Of a stretch of 27,712 nucleotides of DNA, positions 16,376 through 23,340 are shown piece by piece (the first letter of the stretch is position 1; the number at the start of each line of letters is the position of its first letter). The stretch spans positions 1-27,712 of the forward strand of contig JBCBQC010000084.1 of NCBI GenBank assembly GCA_039820405.1, read 5' to 3'. The translations under genes were made by a program, and so were the position numbers. This DNA is from CALLVY01 sp937899855. Lineage in GTDB: Bacteria; Bacteroidota; Bacteroidia; Chitinophagales; Saprospiraceae. The notes below the pieces were generated by a model that saw only the letters and a program-made list of their open reading frames with translations, searched no databases and had not been told where the DNA came from.

Positions 16376-16406
16376 TTGATTTATTGAACTTTCCAACGTA
16401 GATTTG
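16376..16406 (+). promoter_or_regulatory. Bacteroidota-type promoter of kdsA (TTG-N20-TAGATTTG)
   Basis: A -33 TTG (16376-16378) and an exact -7 element TAGATTTG (16399-16406) with 20-base spacing, the usual geometry. Transcription would begin near 16413, which excludes the TTG at 16409 as start codon and favours the ATG at 16472. Confidence 0.62.
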
Positions 16407-16471
16407 CGTTGAAAATGGTAGCAAACATCGTTTTGCATACGCCATTGTGCCGCAAATCAGAATCTACACTC

Positions 16472-17293
16472 ATGTTGCAGCGATTGCCACACATCAAGCA
16501 CCTGGACACCGGCAATTTTTTTCTCATTGCGGGTCCCTGTGCCATCGAAGGCGAAACGATGGCCTTCGACATTGCGCAGCGGGTAAAGACCCACTGTGAA
16601 GATTTGAAAATCCCTTTTATTTTTAAGGGGTCCTACCGCAAGGCCAATCGGTCGCGTCTGGATTCCTTTACGGGAATTGGCGACGAAAAGGCCCTGAAAA
16701 TCTTGCAAAAGATCGGCCGCGAGCTCGAAGTCCCCGTCACGACGGATGTCCACTCCGTGGCGGAGGTCGCCCTGGCGGCGGCTCACGTTGATGTGCTACA
16801 GATTCCGGCATTTTTGTGCCGACAGACGGATTTGCTGGTGGCGGCCGCCCGGACGGGCAAGGTCGTGAACATCAAAAAGGGGCAGTTTTTGAGTGCGGAG
16901 GCCATGCAATTTGCCCGACACAAAGTCGTTGACTCGGGCAATCCTACGGTGCTGCTTACCGAACGCGGCACTACTTTTGGCTATCAAGACTTGGTGGTGG
17001 ACTTTCGGGGGATTCCGGTGATGCAGGCCATGGGCTCGCCCGTGGTTTTGGATTGTACCCACTCCCTACAACAGCCCAACCAAGCATCGGGCGTTACGGG
17101 AGGCCGACCCGCCCTAATTTCCACCATTGCCCGGGCGGGCATTGCGGTCGGGGTCGACGGTTTGTTTATCGAAACCCATCCTCAACCCAGCCTCGCCCAG
17201 TCGGATGGCGCCAATATGCTGGCCCTGGAACATTTGCCTGGCTTACTAGAAGAACTTATAAAAATTAGGCAAGCCACAAATAAAACCAAATAA
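16472..17293 (+). CDS. kdsA: 3-deoxy-8-phosphooctulonate synthase
   Basis: Condenses phosphoenolpyruvate with D-arabinose 5-phosphate to Kdo 8-phosphate, needed for the lipopolysaccharide inner core. Cytoplasmic TIM barrel. Family motifs: FFLIAGPCAIEGE near the N terminus, FKGSYRKANRSR (phosphoenolpyruvate/phosphate contacts), VLQIPAFLCRQTDL, VNIKKGQF, TERGTTFGYQDLVVDFR, DCTHSLQQP and the C-terminal DGLFIETHP. With the ATG at 16472 it has 273 residues, in line with the family (about 270-285). Earlier in-frame codons (TTG 16409, ATG 16415) would add residues with no homology to the family that I know, and sit at the predicted transcription start. The stop comes 65 bp before the next ATG. Confidence 0.95.
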   Translation: MLQRLPHIKHLDTGNFFLIAGPCAIEGETMAFDIAQRVKTHCEDLKIPFIFKGSYRKANRSRLDSFTGIGDEKALKILQKIGRELEVPVTTDVHSVAEVALAAAHVDVLQIPAFLCRQTDLLVAAARTGKVVNIKKGQFLSAEAMQFARHKVVDSGNPTVLLTERGTTFGYQDLVVDFRGIPVMQAMGSPVVLDCTHSLQQPNQASGVTGGRPALISTIARAGIAVGVDGLFIETHPQPSLAQSDGANMLALEHLPGLLEELIKIRQATNKTK

Positions 17294-17347
17294 AAAACTA
17301 GTATTTATTGACAAGAACAGAATTTTATTTTAACTTATCAACAAAAA

Positions 17348-17355
17348 AAGGAGGT
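17348..17355 (+). promoter_or_regulatory. Unusually strong Shine-Dalgarno site
   Basis: AAGGAGGT, complementary to the 16S rRNA 3' end, three bases before the ATG at 17359. Most genes in this window lack such a site, as is usual in Bacteroidota. It fixes the start at 17359 instead of the in-frame TTG at 17308. Confidence 0.7.
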
Positions 17356-17358
17356 CCT

Positions 17359-17805
17359 ATGAATACCTTCCACAGCAACTTCGCCCTTATCGTCCTATTT
17401 CTCTTCAGCTCCACCGGTTTTGCACAGCAAACGGAGAAGACGCTCGTCAAGTCCTTTAACATCGACAAGGTACAGGAGGTGACGCTTGATCTTGATGGTG
17501 CGGTTGAAGTAAGACATTGGAACAACCGATTGATGCGCGTGCAAATGACGATCGCGCTCGAAAATGGATCGGTACACATGCTCAAGTCCCTCGTGAGTGC
17601 GGGACGCTACAATCTCGTCCACACCGACGACGGTGAGGTGTACACCATCAACGCGCCCAACCTGGCGCGGGAGATCAAACTGCGTGGTGAACCCCTTCAG
17701 GAGAAGATCGAATACGTCGTATTTGCGCCGGAAAACATCAGTATCCGACTCGCTGACGATGCGTCGACTTCTAAAGATTCTGTTAAAGACGGCGGTTCGC
17801 TGTAA
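17359..17805 (+). CDS. Small secreted protein, tandem paralogue A
   Basis: 148-residue protein with a signal peptide (MNTFHSNFALIVLFLFSSTGFA, cleavage before QQ). The mature part is predicted mostly beta: KSFNIDKVQEVTLDLDGAVEVRHW, then LKSLVSAGRYNL and KIEYVVFAPENISI. The alternating pattern recalls putative auto-transporter adhesin head-GIN/DUF2807 strands, but it is too short and weak to assign. It is clearly related to the next gene: both have K-x-L-x-K-(S/T)-(F/Y)-x-I-D, VEVRHW or YEVVPW, QGRYDI or AGRYNL, and a closing Y-(V/L)-x-(A/P)-(P/E)-E strand. A hairpin separates the two, so each is probably transcribed alone. Confidence 0.75.
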   Translation: MNTFHSNFALIVLFLFSSTGFAQQTEKTLVKSFNIDKVQEVTLDLDGAVEVRHWNNRLMRVQMTIALENGSVHMLKSLVSAGRYNLVHTDDGEVYTINAPNLAREIKLRGEPLQEKIEYVVFAPENISIRLADDASTSKDSVKDGGSL

Positions 17806-17828
17806 GCTTCAGCCGTTTCTAACCGTTT

Positions 17829-17863
17829 AAGGGTATAATGCTCCGTGCGAGCGTTATACCCTT
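17829..17863 (+). terminator. Stem-loop terminator after paralogue A
   Basis: Long stem AAGGGTATAATGCTC / GAGCGTTATACCCTT with one T-G pair and a short loop, followed by TATATTTT. The stem is strong; the T-tract is interrupted by A. Confidence 0.78.
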
Positions 17864-17884
17864 TATATTTTAGTAAAAAAGGAA

Positions 17885-17892
17885 TATATTGC
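17885..17892 (+). promoter_or_regulatory. Candidate promoter for paralogue B (TATATTGC)
   Basis: TAnnTTGC variant of the Bacteroidota -7 element, about 20 bases past the preceding terminator and 74 bases before the ATG at 17967. Weak match, supported by position. Confidence 0.35.
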
Positions 17893-17966
17893 GAGTCGAA
17901 CGAATTAACTTACAGACCATTACACCGCCGCGGTGGTACAGCGTGGTGAGCCAAAACAATCCCTAC

Positions 17967-18410
17967 ATGAGAAAATTTATTGCCTGGTCAATTTTCTCCC
18001 TCCTCTGCTGCGTGAGCAGCCAAGCCCAGATCAAAAAAGTATTGCATAAGACCTACTCGATCGACAGTGCCCGGACGATCCAGCTCGATTTTGTCGGGGA
18101 GTACGAAGTCGTACCCTGGGCGGGAAGCACGGTACTTACGGAGACTTCTATCGAGTTGTACGATGCCAACATCAACATCTTCCGCTTCTTTCTCAACCAA
18201 GGCCGCTACGACATCGACCTGATGTTGGAAGGGGACCAAGCTCAGTTTATTGCTCACGATAAGGTACGCCCCGACATCCAGGCGGGCGACAAGCGCTGTT
18301 GGGAAATTATCAAACTGAAAATATACCTTCCCGAGGAGTTTGCCGCCATTGACGAGACGACGTTCAGCAAGGAGGTGCCCGCCGCCGACCTGGAGCGGTC
18401 GGCAAATTGA
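17967..18410 (+). CDS. Small secreted protein, tandem paralogue B
   Basis: 147-residue protein with a signal peptide (MRKFIAWSIFSLLCCVSSQA, cleavage before Q). The mature part aligns along its length with the preceding gene product: KKVLHKTYSIDSARTIQLD, YEVVPWAGSTVL, FRFFLNQGRYDIDL and WEIIKLKIYLPEEF correspond to strands in paralogue A. Lengths are nearly equal. A Cys at CWEII has no partner in the mature chain. I start at the ATG at 17967; the in-frame TTG at 17889 overlaps the likely promoter and would bury the signal peptide. Function unknown. It lies 465 bp upstream of the rhodopsin gene. Confidence 0.75.
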   Translation: MRKFIAWSIFSLLCCVSSQAQIKKVLHKTYSIDSARTIQLDFVGEYEVVPWAGSTVLTETSIELYDANINIFRFFLNQGRYDIDLMLEGDQAQFIAHDKVRPDIQAGDKRCWEIIKLKIYLPEEFAAIDETTFSKEVPAADLERSAN

Positions 18411-18875
18411 ATTTTGGCCTTTTTACCCCCCTTGAACAAAAGTAAAATCTCACTTTTCCTTCGCTCTTTTTCACATTTTTATTTATTTCAACTAAGTCGA
18501 GTAAAAACCACTTTCGTGGGCCACGGATTAGGTGCGGGCGCCACGCTCTAGTAATTTGCTTACGACCTTTTCTCATTTTGAAAAAAACCAGACGCAGTAT
18601 AAAAATAGCTAATTGTAATTAGCTGTTTTGCACGTATTTATAGGGCTTTCACTTTTTCCTGAATTCCCAATATGAATTGGTTTTTTTCAATTGTCTTAAA
18701 TATGTAATTTTTTTTAGATGGGTTGTGGGCGCAACTATATGTCGAGTGAGGGGTAAATTTTCCATTAAAAATTAAACAAAAACGAGGATTAAAATTGTAG
18801 GAACACCGTTAAACAAAAGTTTATTCCATCCGTTGATTACGCAATTAACATATTTTTAACCAAAACCAACTAATT
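18411..18875. other. AT-rich regulatory region upstream of the rhodopsin gene
   Basis: 465 bases with no supported gene and much lower GC than its surroundings, among the longest non-coding stretches in the window. It holds a TAATTTGC element (18552-18559), an inverted repeat at 18607-18624, a small TAAAC-N4-GTTTA repeat (18810-18823), and a weak promoter-like TATTTTTA at about 18850. It probably carries the rhodopsin promoter and a long leader, but the start cannot be fixed by eye. Confidence 0.55.
18607..18624. repeat. 18-bp perfect inverted repeat upstream of rhodopsin
   Basis: AGCTAATT-GT-AATTAGCT. The arms are perfect and the spacer only two bases, too tight for a good RNA hairpin and better suited to a dimeric DNA-binding protein. 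It lies about 250 bases before the rhodopsin ATG and no second copy was noticed. Confidence 0.55.
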
Positions 18876-19625
18876 ATGTTAACTCTTGACATTGTTGCGA
18901 TCCCGAAGGATGATCCGATCGCATTCACTTTCTTTACGGGATACATGGCCATGATGGCAGCTTCGGTATTCTTTTTCTTTGAGAGGGGGCGTGTAGAGGG
19001 CAAATGGAAATTGTCGCTACTCGTTTCCGGTTTGATTACCGGAATTGCCGCTGTACACTATTATTACATGCGTGATTACTACATGGCTACCGGAGAGAAT
19101 CCCACGGCTTTGCGCTACATTGACTGGACCCTTACGGTTCCGCTGATGTGCGTCGAGTTTTACTTGCTCACCAAAGCGGCGGGCGCCAAGACGGGTTTGC
19201 TCTGGAAATTGATTATTGCTTCCGTGTGGATGCTCGTCGCGGGCTACATCGGGGAAGCTTTCAATCCTCCGGGTGGAAGTACCACGCACTCCGTAATGTG
19301 GGGTGTCCTTTCTACCCTGGGATACGTGTACATCCTTTACTCGGCTTGGATGGGTGAAGTAGCGGAATTGGCCCGCAACAGCAACAGCGCAGTGGTAGAG
19401 CGTGGTGTTCGTACCCTTGCTTGGTTCGTCCTGGCGGGATGGGCTATCTACCCTATCGGCTACATGTGTATGCCGGGAGGTTGGTTGAATAGCGCTTTTG
19501 GTTGGAGCTCGGCGAATGTGGACTTGTTCTACAATATCGCTGATGCTATCAACAAAATTGGTTTTGGACTGGTAGTGTACAACATCGCCATCACGGAGAC
19601 CAGCAGCAAAGCGGCTACGGCCTAA
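18876..19625 (+). CDS. Proteorhodopsin-like light-driven proton pump with antenna-type fenestration glycine
   Basis: Seven-helix retinal protein of the inner membrane that exports protons in light. Helix C reads RYIDWTLTVPLMCVEFYLL: Asp83 (counter-ion/acceptor), Thr87 and Glu94 (donor) form the DTE proton-pump triad. Met91 is the spectral-tuning position (Leu105 in green proteorhodopsin) and suggests green absorption. His61 equals the conserved His75. Lys227 (ADAINKIGFG) forms the retinal Schiff base. Helix E has WGVLSTLGYVYILY; Gly143 replaces the bulky Phe152 of classical proteorhodopsin and matches xanthorhodopsin WGFLST, where a carotenoid lies against retinal. 249 residues, ATG start, no cleavable signal obvious. 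The NDQ sodium-pump motif is absent. Blh follows downstream. Confidence 0.96.
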   Translation: MLTLDIVAIPKDDPIAFTFFTGYMAMMAASVFFFFERGRVEGKWKLSLLVSGLITGIAAVHYYYMRDYYMATGENPTALRYIDWTLTVPLMCVEFYLLTKAAGAKTGLLWKLIIASVWMLVAGYIGEAFNPPGGSTTHSVMWGVLSTLGYVYILYSAWMGEVAELARNSNSAVVERGVRTLAWFVLAGWAIYPIGYMCMPGGWLNSAFGWSSANVDLFYNIADAINKIGFGLVVYNIAITETSSKAATA

Positions 19626-19654
19626 CTTATTTACCACTTTTCAGCCAACTTCAC

Positions 19655-19680
19655 GCGAAGGTGCCTTCGGGCACCTTCGC
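19655..19680 (+). terminator. Intercistronic hairpin between rhodopsin and blh
   Basis: Perfect 11-bp stem GCGAAGGTGCC / GGCACCTTCGC closed by a TTCG tetraloop, 29 bases after the rhodopsin stop. The following ATTAAGCTTTTTAG is a poor T-tract, so this may be a partial terminator or an mRNA-stabilising hairpin. No TAnnTTTG promoter was seen between it and blh. Confidence 0.72.
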
Positions 19681-19738
19681 ATTAAGCTTTTTAGGACCCC
19701 AAAGGACCAGAAAACCAAGATACAGCATCCAACTACAC

Positions 19739-20638
19739 ATGCCCAAGTTACCGCTTTACTCTTCCCTAGCGATTTTTGCAAGTGTACTGCTCTACTACAG
19801 CATCGGAACGGTGACGCTCTCCACCCAGCTGTACTGGTCCTTCGTGTTGATTGCCATCATGGGCATCCCCCACGGCGCGATCGACAACATCATCTACTTC
19901 CAACAAAGCTCCACCCGACCCATTTATTTCTACGCCCTCTACCTAGGCAGTATGGGATTGTACCTGGCCCTGTGGCTCCTCTTTCCCGTCGCCAGTCTGG
20001 TCTTCTTCCTCCTGCTTTCGGGGTACCACTTTGGGCAATCCCAGTTTTCGGACCTCAAACGGGGCAGCCGACCCCTCAAGTTTTTACTCTACCTCTGCTG
20101 GGGCCTCTCGATTCTCAGTGGCCTGATGGTGTACAACCTCGCCGAAATCCACGAACTGTTTCGAGCCAATGCCGACACCAGCGACTTGTTGGTCGTTTTC
20201 CAGGCAACGCCCCAGACCTACCTACTCCTCGGCAGTAGCGTACTGACCCTCGCCCTGATCCTGTATCGCTACATCCAGCAGGAGATGAGTAGTCAACGCT
20301 TCTGGCTGGAGCTGTACTGCTTCGTTCTGATTCATTTTTGTTTTTACGCCCTCCCCCTCCTCATCGGCTTCACCCTCTACTTTACCCTCTTCCACTCCTG
20401 TCGGGTACTCTGGGACGAATTCGTGTTTTTGCGTAAAAAGATGAATCCTTTTTCACCTTATCGCTTTTTCTTACTCCTCCTCCCCTTTACGGCCATCAGC
20501 GTGGGTGGCAGTATTTTGCTCTTACTTTTTGCCCAATGGGGCTGGTTGCCCATTTCGGGTATTTTACTCTCCTTTATCCTCATCTCCATCCTAACCCTCC
20601 CCCACAGCGTCGTCATGGAAGGTTTCTACCAAGCCTAA
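19739..20638 (+). CDS. blh: Brp/Blh family beta-carotene 15,15'-dioxygenase
   Basis: Integral-membrane, iron-dependent oxygenase that splits beta-carotene into two retinal molecules, the chromophore of the rhodopsin upstream. It is highly hydrophobic with many membrane helices. Conserved His motifs: GIPHGAIDN (His45), GYHFGQSQF (His97), LFHSCRVLWDEF (His219) and LPHSVVMEGFYQ (His289), the expected metal ligands. 299 residues is typical. I chose the ATG at 19739; upstream in-frame codons overlap the hairpin and add a non-family N terminus. Placement directly after rhodopsin is the usual phototrophy arrangement. Low read-through past the hairpin would keep the enzyme scarcer than the opsin. No carotenoid synthesis genes follow. 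Confidence 0.94.
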   Translation: MPKLPLYSSLAIFASVLLYYSIGTVTLSTQLYWSFVLIAIMGIPHGAIDNIIYFQQSSTRPIYFYALYLGSMGLYLALWLLFPVASLVFFLLLSGYHFGQSQFSDLKRGSRPLKFLLYLCWGLSILSGLMVYNLAEIHELFRANADTSDLLVVFQATPQTYLLLGSSVLTLALILYRYIQQEMSSQRFWLELYCFVLIHFCFYALPLLIGFTLYFTLFHSCRVLWDEFVFLRKKMNPFSPYRFFLLLLPFTAISVGGSILLLLFAQWGWLPISGILLSFILISILTLPHSVVMEGFYQA

Positions 20639-20656
20639 AAGCCCGGACAATTTCCT

Positions 20657-20664
20657 TACCTTTG
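20657..20664 (+). promoter_or_regulatory. Bacteroidota -7 promoter element (TACCTTTG)
   Basis: Exact TAnnTTTG followed by C, in the 60-base gap between blh and the FAD dehydrogenase gene. Predicted start about 8 bases further on, giving a leader near 28 bases. No good -33 TTG seen. Confidence 0.58.
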
Positions 20665-20698
20665 CCCTGCGTTTTTTATCCGCGCCCTCAGATGTATT

Positions 20699-22258
20699 AT
20701 GGTAAGAGAAATTGAACTGAAAATACTCCCTCACGAACGAACCGATGAGGACCTGATTCGCCGCCGCCTAGCGGCCAAATGCCGCGTACCGGAGCAGCAG
20801 ATCAGTGCCATTCAAACCCGCCGTCGCTCCGTCGACGCCCGGGGTAGCCGTCCCTTTTTCCTCATTCGCTACGCCGTTTTCCTCAACGAAACCCCGCCCG
20901 CCGAAGCGCCCCTACTCAAGGGCCTGCGGGTACTGGACGAAACGGCCCCCGAGGCCATCGTTATTGGGGCTGGGCCAGCAGGTTATTTCGCGGCCCTGGA
21001 GTTGTTGGAAAAGGGCATCCGCCCCATCTTGTACGATCGGGGCAAAACCGTGCGGGACCGCCGCCGCGACCTCCGAGCCATCCAGCAGTTTGGAGAAGTC
21101 AATCCGCATTCCAATTACTGCTTCGGAGAAGGAGGTGCGGGTACCTATTCCGATGGCAAGCTCTACACCCGCTCCCACAAGCGGGGAAATATCGAAAAAG
21201 CGCTCCGGCTGCTGGTCGAGCACGGGGCCAAGAGCGATATTTTGGTCGACGCCCACCCTCACATCGGCTCCAACAAACTGCCGGTGATCGTGGCCAATAT
21301 CCGCGCCAGCATTGAGCAATACGGGGGCGAAATTCATTTTGGTTGCCAGATGACGGACCTGCTTCTCCGGGATGGCAAGGTGGAGGGGGTGGTCATCAAC
21401 GAAACGGAAGAAAAACGAGCCGCCGCCGTCGTGCTGGCAACCGGTCACTCGGCTCGCGATGTGTACTACCTGCTGCACCGGCGGGGCGTCCGCATCGAGG
21501 CCAAGCCCTTTGCCCTGGGGGTACGGATTGAACACCCGCAGCCCCTAATTGATCGCATCCAGTATGGCCAGTCGCCTCGGGAAGCAGCCCTGCCCGCCTC
21601 CAGCTACCGCCTGGCCTGCCAGGTCGAGGGGCGGGGCGTCTTTTCCTTTTGCATGTGCCCGGGGGGCTTGGTGGTGCCGGCGGCTACGGCACCGGGGGAG
21701 ATTGTGGTCAACGGGATGTCGCTGTCGCGACGGGATTCGCCCTACGCCAATTCGGGAACGGTGGTGGCCGTAGAGCTGGAGGACCTGGCCGATTATCAGC
21801 AGCACGGGGTTTTTGCGGGTTTGGAGTTTCAACGCTCGGTCGAACGGGCCATGTTTGGAGCGGGGGACGGCAGTCAGCGGGCCCCGGCGATTCGGCTGAC
21901 GGATTTTAGTCGCCAAAAGCCTTCGGCTAATTTGGCGGAGACTTCGTATATTCCGGGGCTTTTTTCGGCACCACTTTACGACTTGCTGCCACCGTCGATT
22001 TACCAACGCTTGCAGCGGGGCGTGCGGGTATTTGGCAAGAAAATGAAGGGCTACTATACGGCGGAGGCCAACGTCATCGGAACGGAGAGCCGGACCAGCT
22101 CACCACTGCGGATTCCACGGGATGGCCAGACGCTGATGCACGAGGAAGTAGCGGGACTCTTTCCCTGTGGGGAGGGGGCGGGCTACGCCGGGGGGATCAT
22201 CTCGGCGGCGATGGACGGGCAAAACGTTGCCCGAGCGGTGGCCCGATTTTATGATTGA
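20699..22258 (+). CDS. FAD-dependent dehydrogenase, COG2509-like
   Basis: 519-residue flavoprotein. An N-terminal domain of about 80 residues (MVREIELKI...RRRSVDARGSRPFFLIRYAVF) precedes a Rossmann dinucleotide-binding motif VIGAGPAGYFAALEL (Gly90-Gly95 region) and a GEGGAGTYSDGKLYTR block. A second FAD contact, VVLATGHSARD, follows, and a C-terminal FPCGEGAGYAGGIISAAMDG closes the FAD site. This layout matches the uncharacterised COG2509 dehydrogenases, whose substrate is unknown to me. A proven reaction cannot be stated. The DoxX-like gene starts 9 bp after the stop, so the two form an operon. It lies beside the retinal genes but has its own promoter; a role in carotenoid or retinal chemistry is possible but unsupported. 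Confidence 0.88.
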   Translation: MVREIELKILPHERTDEDLIRRRLAAKCRVPEQQISAIQTRRRSVDARGSRPFFLIRYAVFLNETPPAEAPLLKGLRVLDETAPEAIVIGAGPAGYFAALELLEKGIRPILYDRGKTVRDRRRDLRAIQQFGEVNPHSNYCFGEGGAGTYSDGKLYTRSHKRGNIEKALRLLVEHGAKSDILVDAHPHIGSNKLPVIVANIRASIEQYGGEIHFGCQMTDLLLRDGKVEGVVINETEEKRAAAVVLATGHSARDVYYLLHRRGVRIEAKPFALGVRIEHPQPLIDRIQYGQSPREAALPASSYRLACQVEGRGVFSFCMCPGGLVVPAATAPGEIVVNGMSLSRRDSPYANSGTVVAVELEDLADYQQHGVFAGLEFQRSVERAMFGAGDGSQRAPAIRLTDFSRQKPSANLAETSYIPGLFSAPLYDLLPPSIYQRLQRGVRVFGKKMKGYYTAEANVIGTESRTSSPLRIPRDGQTLMHEEVAGLFPCGEGAGYAGGIISAAMDGQNVARAVARFYD

Positions 22259-22267
22259 TCGAAAACC

Positions 22268-22687
22268 ATGTTAATGAAAGATGTAACCGATTTGATTGGT
22301 AGGATATTGATGGCTTTTATTTTTCTATTCGAAGCGTACGACTCGATTTACTATTTCAAGGCAACCAAGGAGAAGATGATTGCCTACGGCCTGACCTGGA
22401 ACACGGAGATGCTATTGGTGGGCGGAATCATCTTACTGGCGCTGGGTGGTACCCTGGTCCTGATTGGCTACCGCTCCGGCTTTGGTGCCGTCCTATTGTT
22501 ATTGTACTGGATTCCGGTCACCTTCATCGTTCACTCCTGGTGGAACGATCCGGTGGCAATCCAGCGGGTGGAGTCCTTGAACTTTATGAAAAACCTGGCC
22601 ATCTCGGGGGGCCTGCTGATGATTATCGTCAACGGCAGTGGGCGCTACAGCATCAAACGCCTCTTTGCCACCACCAAAGTACGGTGA
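22268..22687 (+). CDS. DoxX-like four-helix membrane protein
   Basis: 139 residues with four predicted membrane helices: about 8-28 (IGRILMAFIFLFEAYDSIYY), 46-68, 71-90 and 107-122. GRILMAFIFL at the start, KMIAYGL in the first loop and the final LAISGGLLMIIVNGSGRYS are typical of DoxX/DoxD-related proteins, often found with redox genes. It starts 9 bp after the FAD dehydrogenase and is likely co-transcribed. ATG codons at 22268 and 22274 are both possible; the first is chosen for proximity to the upstream stop. Exact function unknown. Confidence 0.85.
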   Translation: MLMKDVTDLIGRILMAFIFLFEAYDSIYYFKATKEKMIAYGLTWNTEMLLVGGIILLALGGTLVLIGYRSGFGAVLLLLYWIPVTFIVHSWWNDPVAIQRVESLNFMKNLAISGGLLMIIVNGSGRYSIKRLFATTKVR

Positions 22688-22772
22688 TTGGTAGGGCAGT
22701 TTACAAAATATCCCGCCCACGCAACCAATACCTCGCCCCGACGCGACGTTTTGAGGAAGCAAAACCATAAAA

Positions 22773-23162
22773 ATGTATGCCATGCGATTTCATTTACTCC
22801 TTCTCGGTATTGTTTTGATCAGTGGCAGTTGGACGCCCAGCACGCCCCCCACCAAGGTCATGGAGTGGGTGGGTGAGGTCGACCACGACTTTGGTGATAT
22901 TCCCCACGGGGTACCCGTCAGTTTTGATTTTCAATTCCGCAACATCACCGAAAATCCCTTGTTGATCGACAACGTCCGCACCACCTGCGGTTGTACGGCG
23001 TCGGAGTGGGAAGATTACCCCACCGATCCCGGTGGCGTCGGCGAAATCAACGTGGAGTTCAACGCTAAAAAACGCGGCTACTTTTACAAAAAGGTACGGG
23101 TCTTTTTCAATGGGCAACGCAAGGGAGAATTACTCACCATCCAGGGCTACGTCGAAGACTGA
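22773..23162 (+). CDS. DUF1573 domain-containing secreted protein
   Basis: 129 residues with a signal peptide (about 1-22) and one DUF1573 domain: DHDFGDIPHGVPVSFDFQF, then the conserved DNVRTTCGCTASEW and PGGVGEINVEFNAKKRGYFYK. The domain is an immunoglobulin-like beta sandwich, common in secreted and periplasmic Bacteroidota proteins; no enzyme activity is known to me. The CGC pair (TTCGCT) is the family signature. It lies 85 bp after the DoxX-like gene with no terminator seen between, so it may be the last gene of that transcript. Confidence 0.9.
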   Translation: MYAMRFHLLLLGIVLISGSWTPSTPPTKVMEWVGEVDHDFGDIPHGVPVSFDFQFRNITENPLLIDNVRTTCGCTASEWEDYPTDPGGVGEINVEFNAKKRGYFYKKVRVFFNGQRKGELLTIQGYVED

Positions 23163-23264
23163 TCCACTGCCCTTCGTAGCCAGGGGCCCAGTTTACGTCG
23201 AATAAATGGCAACGCTACTCCAAACTTAGCCCGGGCATAACACAACTGGCCGCTTTTTTTCAGT

Positions 23265-23272
23265 TATATTTG
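23265..23272 (+). promoter_or_regulatory. Bacteroidota -7 promoter element of lepB (TATATTTG)
   Basis: Exact TAnnTTTG followed by C, 68 bases before the lepB start codon. The -33 region has CTGG in place of TTG. Confidence 0.58.
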
Positions 23273-23340
23273 CAAATTGTACGGGACAATGGCTCCTAAG
23301 CTATGGTCAGCCTTCATTTTATCATCCAAGCGATAACCCA

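Larger units (their letters stand above)
16166..16471. other. Intergenic region between the SPOR gene and kdsA
   Basis: 306 bases holding the terminator of the upstream gene (16188-16222), a strongly AT-rich stretch (about 16270-16400) and the kdsA promoter. No further gene is seen. Confidence 0.7.

Noticed and set aside
16409..16471. Upstream TTG/ATG starts for KdsA
   Set aside because: They coincide with the predicted transcription start and add residues not expected in KdsA.
17308..17350. TTGACA at 17308 as a classical sigma-70 -35 element
   Set aside because: The sequence 17 bases on (TAACTT) matches TATAAT at only three positions, and Bacteroidota use a different promoter architecture.
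18876..19625. Sodium-pumping rhodopsin
   Set aside because: The NDQ motif is absent; helix C carries Asp-Thr-Glu as in proton pumps.
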